DNA from: CAJQQY01 sp964352225
Lineage (GTDB): Bacteria; Bacteroidota; Bacteroidia; Chitinophagales; Saprospiraceae
Direction: 5' to 3'
Assembly (NCBI GenBank): GCA_964352225.1
Contig: CAYGRM010000154.1
Span: 1 to 14,763 of the forward strand
Length of the DNA stretch: 14,763 bases
A program made the translations under genes and the position numbers. The notes beneath the pieces are model-generated. The model was not told the origin of the DNA. It saw only the letters and a program-made list of their open reading frames with translations, and did no database searches. Below are positions 7,768-14,211 of the stretch, in pieces (the stretch's first letter is position 1; every line of letters begins with the position of its first letter).

Positions 7768-7927
7768 AAAATTAGGTTCTAGATGAATTCATTTGGTCAT
7801 TTATAAAAAGTTATGGAGTTATTGATTATTAAGTTATTTCCAAAAGGGTACTTCTAAAGATTGTACGACTAATAACTCATTAACCAATAACTTAATAACC
7901 AAATGAAATCATCTAGAGCCTAAAATT
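7768..7927. repeat. ~160-bp imperfect palindromic (MITE-like) element
   Basis: The outer 30-bp arms 7768-7797 and 7898-7927 are inverted copies matching at 26 of 30 positions, including the core ctctaga/tctagat and catttggt. Inside, gagttattg...aagttatt (about 7814-7837) is mirrored by aataactcattaaccaataactt (about 7871-7893) at about 19 of 24 positions. No frame of useful length lies within it. I see no convincing target-site duplication. It may be a non-autonomous palindromic element, or it may encode a structured RNA. Confidence 0.6.
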
Positions 7928-7982
7928 AAGAGGTTGAATCCAGATATATGTCAGCTTAAACCTTACCTTAAATAGCACAAAG

Positions 7983-8026
7983 TTGACTTGGATAATTTTT
8001 TTTTTATCTAAGTCAAATTTTTTTTT
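7983..8026 (+). terminator. Strong stand-alone terminator upstream of rhodopsin
   Basis: TTGACTTGGATAA (7983-7995) pairs with TTATCTAAGTCAA (8004-8016) over 13 bp with one G·T, and is followed after one A by nine T residues (8018-8026). It points in the + direction but lies about 340 bases past the PhoD-like stop codon and about 480 bases before the rhodopsin start. It must end either a long PhoD-like 3' UTR or a separate short transcript. Confidence 0.7.
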
Positions 8027-8313
8027 AAAAAAAGTAATTTTTTTTCTAAAGGCAGAATCGTTAAAGAATATTTTTTTTTAATAAGTGTAAGGCCTCTTTA
8101 GAGCTTATTCAATATTTACAGAAAGTAATATTTCTACTATATTTTTTAATTTCAATGATAATCACATTTGGTTATTTTTATAGTATAAATATTTGATTTA
8201 CAGATGCTTATAAGGTTTGTGGCATTTTTTTTAATTTCACCAAGAAATTTCTGAGCTATCCTATCTTTTCCTCACTAATCTTTTTTCACCATAAATTATC
8301 ACTCAAAATCAAG

Positions 8314-8336
8314 TTATGTAGACAAAATCTACATAA
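8314..8336. promoter_or_regulatory. 9-bp dyad, candidate operator of the rhodopsin gene
   Basis: TTATGTAGA (8314-8322) and TCTACATAA (8328-8336) are perfect inverted copies around the 5-bp spacer CAAAA, about 165 bases before the rhodopsin start. A weaker dyad of similar half-sites, TGTAA-N5-TTACA, lies at 8377-8391. Paired TGTA/TACA half-sites suit a dimeric DNA-binding regulator. No clear Bacteroidota promoter (TTG ... TAnnTTTG) could be placed with confidence in this region. Confidence 0.45.
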
Positions 8337-8502
8337 TATAATCAGTCGTATGGATGACATTTAAAATTTAAAATTTTGTAAACAACTTACATTTAGGACA
8401 TTGATTCTGCAAAATTGCTCTTTTACCAAAAACAATTTTTAAAAAACTCTGTTCTCTTTTAATTATTTAACAAATTTTTAAACAAAACTAAATCGATCAA
8501 TT

Positions 8503-9249
8503 ATGATGTTATTAGAAGTTATGACGATTCCGAAGGATGATCCTATCGCGTTCACTTTTTTCACAGGTTATATGGCTATGATGGCTGCCTCTGTCTTTTT
8601 CTTTTTCGAAAGAGGAAGTGTTGACAAAAAGTGGAAATTATCATTATTAGTTTCAGGATTAATTACTGGTATTGCTGCAGTACATTATTTCTACATGAGA
8701 GATTATTACATGGCAACTGGTGAAAACCCAACTGCACTTCGGTACATTGACTGGACATTAACGGTTCCATTGATGTGTGTTGAATTTTATTTATTAACCA
8801 AAGCAGCAGGTGCAAAAACTAGCTTACTTTGGAAACTTATCTTTGCCTCCATATTGATGCTAGTTGCAGGTTACATTGGAGAGGCATTCAACCCTGAAGG
8901 TGGAAGTACATCTCACTCTGTAATTTGGGGAGTTATTTCTACAATAGGTTATATCTATATCCTTTATACTGCATGGGCTGGTGAAGTAGCACAGTTAGCT
9001 GCATCGAGTAACAATCCTGTGGTAGAAAGAGGTGTTAGAACTTTAGCTTGGTTCGTACTAGTTGGTTGGGCGATTTATCCAATCGGTTACATGTGTATGC
9101 CAGGCGGATGGTTGAATATAGCTCTAGGATGGGATTCTTCTAATGTAGACTTATTCTACAACATTGCAGATGCTATAAACAAAATTGGATTCGGATTAGT
9201 AGTGTATAACATTGCTATTTCATCTTCAAGCAAAACAGCAGCAGCATAA
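8503..9249 (+). CDS. Proteorhodopsin, outward proton pump (DTE motif), predicted green-absorbing
   Basis: The protein has 248 residues and seven hydrophobic helices. Helix C reads RYIDWTLTVPLMCVEFY: Arg80, Asp83 (primary acceptor, D97 of green proteorhodopsin), Thr87 and Glu94 (donor, E108). This is the DTE proton-pump motif, not the NDQ sodium or NTQ chloride types. His61 matches His75, Asp223 matches the second counterion, and Lys227 in DAINKIGFG is the retinal Schiff-base lysine. Met91 sits at the spectral tuning position (Leu/Met green, Gln blue). Helix E carries IWGVISTIG: aligned to bacteriorhodopsin WWAIST, Gly143 occupies the Trp138 position, which is Gly in carotenoid-binding xanthorhodopsin. 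The protein pumps H+ out across the inner membrane in light. The blh gene follows 88 bases downstream. A long structured leader precedes it. A second ATG at 8506 could also be the start. Confidence 0.96.
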   Translation: MMLLEVMTIPKDDPIAFTFFTGYMAMMAASVFFFFERGSVDKKWKLSLLVSGLITGIAAVHYFYMRDYYMATGENPTALRYIDWTLTVPLMCVEFYLLTKAAGAKTSLLWKLIFASILMLVAGYIGEAFNPEGGSTSHSVIWGVISTIGYIYILYTAWAGEVAQLAASSNNPVVERGVRTLAWFVLVGWAIYPIGYMCMPGGWLNIALGWDSSNVDLFYNIADAINKIGFGLVVYNIAISSSSKTAAA

Positions 9250-9291
9250 TAAACAGCCTCAGAAAAAGAACTATTTTAACTAAGATGAATC

Positions 9292-9320
9292 GAAAGCACC
9301 ACATTCTGTGTGGTGCTTTC
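9292..9320 (+). terminator. Intercistronic 12-bp hairpin between rhodopsin and blh
   Basis: GAAAGCACCACA (9292-9303) pairs perfectly with TGTGGTGCTTTC (9309-9320) around a 5-nt loop. It is followed by TTCAAAATTTTCC rather than a pure T-run. It lies 42 bases after the rhodopsin stop and ends 17 bases before the blh ATG. It is plausible as a partial terminator or 3' end protector that gives more rhodopsin than Blh mRNA. Confidence 0.6.
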
Positions 9321-9337
9321 TTCAAAATTTTCCTTCA

Positions 9338-10267
9338 ATGAGAAAAATTAGCTTTCTAATTTTCTGTATGTCCTTTATTGGAATATTCATTTTTATGGAG
9401 TTTGGAGCTTTTTCTTTCTCAGATCAGTTATTTTGGTCAATTCTATTGATTATGCTTTTGGGAATTCCTCATGGAGCAATCGATCATGTTTTATTTTTGG
9501 AAAAAAGCAATGACGGAAACGAAAATAAAACTTCAGAATTTTATGCTTTTTATTTTGGCTTGATGATCTTCTATTTTGTTGCCTGGATGCTTGCTTCCAC
9601 TTGGAGCCTAATTGCTTTCCTTTCCATCTCTGCCTATCATTTTGGGCAATCACAATTTGCAGATTTAAAAAATATTAGTCGTTCAGAATCTGTTTTTATT
9701 AATATTTCATGGGGAGTATCTATTTTGTCAGGGTTGTTGATGTACAATTATGCTGATGTAATTGATATCTTTCAATCTTCACCTGACCTCACAGATCTAA
9801 TTGCAGTTTTCGATTTAAAATTAATTTCTATTTTATTATCTGCAAGTTCTACTGCAGCGGTAGTGGTTATACTTTGGTTAGGATATACTAAAAAGGTTTC
9901 TAGCGAAAGGATGGTTCTTGAATTAATAACTCTTGGATTAATTCATACTTGCTTTTATGCCTTACCAATCATTATTGGTTTCACTATATATTTCACGACT
10001 ATTCATTCGCTTACCGTAATGTCTGAGGAGTTTGAATTTTTGAAAATGAAGAGAAATGGATTCTCCTTGTTGCAGTTTGTCCAATTATTAGCTCCATTTA
10101 CATTACTGAGTATTTTTGGTTCTGTAATTATTATTGTGATATCAAGAATGGGCGATATTGGCGTTTCGGATGTTTTATTAATATTTATTTTACTTTCTTT
10201 AGTAACACTTCCCCATAGTATTGTGATGGATGGATTTTATGAGAAATTTCATCGAAGACAATTATAA
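9338..10267 (+). CDS. blh: Brp/Blh-family beta-carotene 15,15'-dioxygenase
   Basis: The protein has 309 residues from the ATG at 9338. An in-frame GTG at 9308 lies inside the preceding hairpin and is rejected. It is an integral membrane protein with about eight hydrophobic segments. Family signatures are PHGAIDH (44-50; His45, His50), SAYHFGQSQF (98-107; His101), TTIHS (220-224; His223) and LPHSIVMDGFY (291-301; His293). The family cleaves beta-carotene centrally, with iron and O2, into two retinals, and gives the rhodopsin upstream its chromophore. The short gap to the rhodopsin gene and the matching function support a two-gene phototrophy unit. The fourth metal-ligand His described for marine Blh, four residues after the WHS-type His, appears to be Val227 here. 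The hairpin at 10337-10367 ends the unit. Confidence 0.92.
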   Translation: MRKISFLIFCMSFIGIFIFMEFGAFSFSDQLFWSILLIMLLGIPHGAIDHVLFLEKSNDGNENKTSEFYAFYFGLMIFYFVAWMLASTWSLIAFLSISAYHFGQSQFADLKNISRSESVFINISWGVSILSGLLMYNYADVIDIFQSSPDLTDLIAVFDLKLISILLSASSTAAVVVILWLGYTKKVSSERMVLELITLGLIHTCFYALPIIIGFTIYFTTIHSLTVMSEEFEFLKMKRNGFSLLQFVQLLAPFTLLSIFGSVIIIVISRMGDIGVSDVLLIFILLSLVTLPHSIVMDGFYEKFHRRQL

Positions 10268-10336
10268 GCTAAAAAAATATCTATTCCAGCATAGAAAAAA
10301 GAGCTGTAGAGCTGCCTTTCAAATGATAGAAAATTA

Positions 10337-10367
10337 AAAACCTCGAAGGAAAATACTTCAAGGTTTT
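10337..10367. terminator. Probable bidirectional terminator after blh
   Basis: Arms 10337-10348 and 10356-10367 pair at 11 of 12 positions around a 7-nt loop. On + it is followed by ctgatttt. On - the arm runs into TTTTTAATTT, so it could end transcripts from both blh and the decayed gene on the other strand. The 70 bases between the blh stop and the hairpin hold nothing I recognise. Confidence 0.65.
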
Positions 10368-10423
10368 CTGATTTTAAAAATGTCTGTTATTTAGAATTTT
10401 CCATTATTATTTTTCCAAGTTAA

Positions 10424-10645
10424 CTACTTAGGAATATCTGTGATCACCTGCCAAGGTTCAATAAACTTTCCATTTTTGACTCTGAATAAACCATAGTACG
10501 CATTTGGTTTCCCCGCAAAATTATCTTCAGAAATAGTAAGAACAAAGTTCCCTTGATCAACTACCTGATGAATTTTGTGATACTCCATTTCGATTCCTGC
10601 TTTCCTAATTCTACCGATGCTTTTTGCGTAGGTCTGAGGATTAAC
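10424..10645 (-). pseudogene. 5'-truncated SnoaL/NTF2-like protein remnant
   Basis: On the - strand a frame of 73 codons ends at the TAG at 10424-10426. An in-frame TAA at 10646-10648 closes it on the N-terminal side, with no start codon near that end. The only internal Met is residue 20. The translation carries the C-terminal half of a SnoaL-like/NTF2-like protein: GIEMEYHKIHQVV, then GNFVLTISEDNFAGKP, then YYGLFRVKNGKFIEPWQVI, then DIPK. Intact members of this family end in a very similar GNFVL...E..F.GKP.A.Y.LFR..NGKI.E.W.VI pattern and are usually about 120-150 residues long. The N-terminal half is missing from the sequence upstream, where the RND operon terminator lies. A short expressed 54-residue protein from Met20 cannot be excluded. 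Confidence 0.65.
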
Positions 10646-10681
10646 TTAAAAAAACTTCATTAACAGTTATTTTAAAAAAGA

Positions 10682-10715
10682 AAAACCTTCAAAGTAATCA
10701 TACTTTGAAGGTTTT
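10682..10715 (-). terminator. Terminator of the RND efflux operon
   Basis: A perfect 15-bp stem (10682-10696 with 10701-10715) with a 4-nt loop lies 22 bases past the - strand RND stop codon. On the - strand it is followed by TCTTTTTT. Its + strand side also has TTTTATTTT, so it can act in both directions. Confidence 0.9.
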
Positions 10716-10737
10716 ATTTTATCAGTTAAAAATTTTT

Positions 10738-13700
10738 CTAACTTCTTTTGAAGAACATCAATCCTCGATACGCCAACCAATACATCACCGGTACCACGAC
10801 CAACGTCAAGAACGTAGCGAACACCAATCCATAGATCACCGTCCAAGCCATAGTTCCCCAAAATTGTGCATTATCTCCACCCACAAAATATTGTGGATCT
10901 AAGTCAGAAATCAGAGTGAAGAAATTAATATTCAAGCCAATCGCCAAAGGTATCAATCCTAAAACGGTCGTAATCGCAGTCAATAAAACGGGACGCAAAC
11001 GACGACCACCACCTTCAATGATCGCTTCCTTCACTTGATCTCTAGTCAGCTCACTCAATTTCTTCAATTCTAAATCTTGCAGTTTACGATCAATGACTAA
11101 GTTGATATAGTCCACCAAGACAATCGCATTATTTACTACAATTCCAGCGAGTGAAATAATACCCACTCCGGTCATGACTACCACTAAATCCATTCCTGAA
11201 CCAACATATCCTAAGAATACTCCAATGGTACTAAATACAACCGAAAGGATAATAATAAATGGAGAAATGATACTGTTAAATTGTGCGACTAGAATTAGGA
11301 AAATAGCAAATAAGGCAACTGAAAATGCGCCACTCAAAAAGGCGAATTGCTCAGCCATTTCTTCTTGCTCACCACCAAATTCGTATTTATAACCAGCTGG
11401 CATCGGGAAATCTTCTAATAAGATTTTAAGGTCTTCTACAATTTCATTTCCATTGTAGCCATCCAAAACATTTGAGGTAATTCCGATATTTCTTTCTTGA
11501 TCTGTTCGATTAATTAAATCATAACTTGAAGTAAATTTAATATCTGCAACTGTCGAAATAGGTACTTGGGCAATTTTACCATTAGCAGGATTTCGAAAAG
11601 TGATTCTTTGATTTAAAATATCTTCTTTGTCATATCGATACTCTTCTGCTAACCGTAAATTAATTGGATATTCATCTTCCCCTACTTTGAATTTAGATAC
11701 CTCTTTTCCGAAAACAGAGGTACGAATTGCATCAGCAATATTGAAAGTAGAAATCTGATAAGTTCGAGCAGCTTCTCGATCAATGGAAATTTCCATTTCA
11801 GGTTTTCCAATTTTCACACTTGCTTTCAACTCCTCAATTCCAGGGATGTTTTTGCTTTTGATAAATGCGATAACATTCTCTGATAATTGAGCTAAAGTAT
11901 CTACATTATCACCCGTCAATTGAATATCAATTGGCTTTCCTTGCGGAGGCCCAGATTGCTCTCGATCAACCACGATTTGAATACCAGGCACGCCTTGTAC
12001 TGCTTTTCGAATATCGTTCATGGCTTCCACCGAGGAAAGTTCTCCACGATCTTTGGAAGGAATAAATGAAACGGTAATTCTTGCCTTGTGCGGTGAAGTT
12101 CCGAAACTTGGGCCAGCGTTTGGGTCACTTGTATTTTCTCCAATCTGCAATAAACTTGCTTCAATGATTGGTTCGTATTTTTCCATTGCGACACTCACTT
12201 TTTCTTCGAGGTCGGTCAAGATTTGATTGGTTACTTCAATATCTTTTCCCATCGGAAGTTCGATAAATGCATTTACATACAATGGATCTGCCTCTGGAAA
12301 TAATTCAACCTTAGGCGCATTATTCACCATCAAAAATCCAGAAAAACCTAGTAATACAAATGTGCCTAAGAATATAAAAACCGGAACATATTTGTGGAGT
12401 ACTTTTCCAATAAACCAATTGTATGCGTCTTCCAAAGCAGGTAAAACTGTATTTTGAAAACCAAATGACATTGGTCGAAGGGCAAAGAAATTAAGCAAGG
12501 TAATTCCCGTAGCAATAGCAAATAAGTTTCTCACCCAATAGGTCTGTGAGAAATGTCCAATAGCAGCAATCATCAGCATAACTAATGCACCGAGTAAAAT
12601 ATTTCTTACTTTTCTTTTTCGAACATCTGCATCGTTTGTTGCTTCATCTACTTTCATAAATACAGAAGTCAAAACTGGATTAATTACCAAGGCAACAAAA
12701 AGCGATGAAGACAAAACGATGATCAAAGTCTTCGGTAAGTAACCCATAAAACTTCCCATCAGTCCAGGCCAAAATGCCAAAGGAACAAAAGCAGCCAAAG
12801 TAGTCAAAGTCGAGACGATAATCGGCAAAGCAACTTCCCCTGTTCCATACTTCGCCGCATCAATTCCAGAGTAGCCTTCCTGCATATAATTATAAATATT
12901 TTCCACCACTACAATTGCATTATCCACCAGCATCCCAAGTGCTAATATCAGAGAAAATAGCACCACCATATTCATGGTAAAGCCCATGATATTCATAATC
13001 ATAATACCCATCAACATTGACAATGGAATAGCTAATCCAACGAACATTGCATTCCGCAATCCAAGGAAAAATAACAAAACTAAAACGACTAAAATCACAC
13101 CTGAGATAATACTGTTTTCCAAATTGGAAACCATATCTCGAGTCTGGTTACTCATGTCATTAAAAATAGAAACTTTGATATCTTTTGGGAAAATTTCTTT
13201 TACTGCCAAATCAACTTCAGCCTTGATTTTATCGGAAGCAACAAGTAAGTTTTCACCACTTCGCTTGATGACATCTAGTGATATAACTGGTAATTTATCA
13301 GATCGAGCGATACTTGTTTTTTCTTTATTGCCAAATGAAACGGAGGCAATATCTCTAAGGAAAATTGGAGCATTATTTTCATTTTTGACAATCATGTTTT
13401 CCAGTTCTTTCGCACTTTTGAATTCTCCCAAAACTCGAATGGAACGACGGAATCCATTCGTCAAAAGCTCCCCTCCAGACATATTCATATTCTCCGACTT
13501 GACGGCATTTTCAATGTCCATAAAACTGACTTGCATCGCTTCCATTCTTGGAAGATCAACTTCGATTTTCACTTCTCTATCCAATGCACCTTTCAAATCT
13601 ACTGCTTGGATTTCTTTGATGTCTTCAATCTTTTCTTCCAAGTATTCTGCATAGTTTCTCAATTGCTCGTTGGGATAATTTCCAGAAATATTCACCGACA

Positions 13701-14163
13701 TAACCGGCATTTCCGAAAAATTAAAATCCGAAACATCTGGCTCAGAAGGCAAGTCATTGGGTAATTCTGCTTTTGCTTTGTCCACCGCATCTTTGACTTT
13801 TCGCAACGCATCATCAACGTCTACATCCATATCAAATTCGGCGATGATGATAGAAAAATCTTGAGCAGAGGAAGAAGTCAATTCTTTGATTTCTGAGATT
13901 CCTCCTAGTTCTTTTTCTATTGGTCGAGTGACTAAGTTTTCAATATCCTTCGCCGAGTTTCCAGGGTAAACGGTATTGATAAAAATGTTAGGCATCGAGA
14001 TTTCTGGGTAAGCTTCCTTAGGCATACTATTGTACATGGAAATCCCAAAAAACATAACCATTAACGTCAACACAAAGACACTCGTTCGATTATCGACTGC
14101 GAAACTTGTCAACCCAAATTCACGCAATCCTTGTTTTATTTTATTTACTATTTTATTGGACAT
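10738..14163 (-). CDS. RND-family efflux transporter permease subunit
   Basis: The protein has 1141 residues, the inner-membrane pump of a tripartite efflux system driven by the proton gradient. TM1 lies at about 28-45 and is followed by the porter domain (YPGNSAKDIENLVTRPIEKEL at 66-86). The TM2-TM6 block is at about 350-500, with the proton-relay signature GMLVDNAIVVVEN at 410-422. Asp414 is kept and the second Asp of AcrB is Asn415. A second porter domain at 610-935 contains PGIQIVVDREQSGPPQGKPIDIQL. The final membrane block has SLAGIVVNNAIVLVDY at 1004-1019, with Asn instead of the Lys of AcrB. An extra hydrophobic hairpin (about 521-563) lies between TM6 and TM7, which with a C-terminal insertion (about 1081-1102) explains the roughly 90 residues beyond AcrB length. 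The substrate is unknown. It starts 48 bases after the adaptor gene, in one operon. Confidence 0.95.
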   Translation of the reverse strand: MSNKIVNKIKQGLREFGLTSFAVDNRTSVFVLTLMVMFFGISMYNSMPKEAYPEISMPNIFINTVYPGNSAKDIENLVTRPIEKELGGISEIKELTSSSAQDFSIIIAEFDMDVDVDDALRKVKDAVDKAKAELPNDLPSEPDVSDFNFSEMPVMSVNISGNYPNEQLRNYAEYLEEKIEDIKEIQAVDLKGALDREVKIEVDLPRMEAMQVSFMDIENAVKSENMNMSGGELLTNGFRRSIRVLGEFKSAKELENMIVKNENNAPIFLRDIASVSFGNKEKTSIARSDKLPVISLDVIKRSGENLLVASDKIKAEVDLAVKEIFPKDIKVSIFNDMSNQTRDMVSNLENSIISGVILVVLVLLFFLGLRNAMFVGLAIPLSMLMGIMIMNIMGFTMNMVVLFSLILALGMLVDNAIVVVENIYNYMQEGYSGIDAAKYGTGEVALPIIVSTLTTLAAFVPLAFWPGLMGSFMGYLPKTLIIVLSSSLFVALVINPVLTSVFMKVDEATNDADVRKRKVRNILLGALVMLMIAAIGHFSQTYWVRNLFAIATGITLLNFFALRPMSFGFQNTVLPALEDAYNWFIGKVLHKYVPVFIFLGTFVLLGFSGFLMVNNAPKVELFPEADPLYVNAFIELPMGKDIEVTNQILTDLEEKVSVAMEKYEPIIEASLLQIGENTSDPNAGPSFGTSPHKARITVSFIPSKDRGELSSVEAMNDIRKAVQGVPGIQIVVDREQSGPPQGKPIDIQLTGDNVDTLAQLSENVIAFIKSKNIPGIEELKASVKIGKPEMEISIDREAARTYQISTFNIADAIRTSVFGKEVSKFKVGEDEYPINLRLAEEYRYDKEDILNQRITFRNPANGKIAQVPISTVADIKFTSSYDLINRTDQERNIGITSNVLDGYNGNEIVEDLKILLEDFPMPAGYKYEFGGEQEEMAEQFAFLSGAFSVALFAIFLILVAQFNSIISPFIIILSVVFSTIGVFLGYVGSGMDLVVVMTGVGIISLAGIVVNNAIVLVDYINLVIDRKLQDLELKKLSELTRDQVKEAIIEGGGRRLRPVLLTAITTVLGLIPLAIGLNINFFTLISDLDPQYFVGGDNAQFWGTMAWTVIYGLVFATFLTLVVVPVMYWLAYRGLMFFKRS

Positions 14164-14179
14164 TTTCTTTTTATTTAAA

Positions 14180-14208
14180 TTTTAGAGTTGATTTCTTCAC
14201 TCCTAAAA
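14180..14208 (-). other. Small hairpin between adaptor and RND genes
   Basis: TTTTAGAGT (14180-14188) can pair with ACTCCTAAAA (14199-14208) as 9 bp with one bulge, in the 48-base gap between the adaptor stop and the RND start. It may tune relative expression. The stem is AT-rich and weak. Confidence 0.3.
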
Positions 14209-14211
14209 TTA

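Noticed and set aside
8192..8219. Bacteroidota-type promoter (TTTG ... TAnnTTTG) upstream of rhodopsin
   Set aside because: The best match, taaggtttg with an upstream atttg, has one extra base in the -7 element and only 15 bp between elements, so it is not convincing.
7641..8502. Hidden small protein genes in the 860-base gap
   Set aside because: I found no frame with a plausible start, length or recognisable motif. The stretch is dominated by inverted repeats and T/A homopolymers.
8590..8800. Sodium- or chloride-pumping rhodopsin
   Set aside because: Helix C carries Asp83, Thr87 and Glu94 (DTE), not NDQ or NTQ, so a proton pump is the supported call.
9308..9337. Upstream GTG start for blh
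   Set aside because: The GTG lies inside the intercistronic hairpin, and the added ten residues have no family match. The ATG at 9338 begins directly with the first hydrophobic helix.
12974..13654. 226-codon open frame on the + strand
   Set aside because: It lies wholly antisense to the RND permease, has low-complexity composition and no recognisable domain, and the permease reading is unambiguous.
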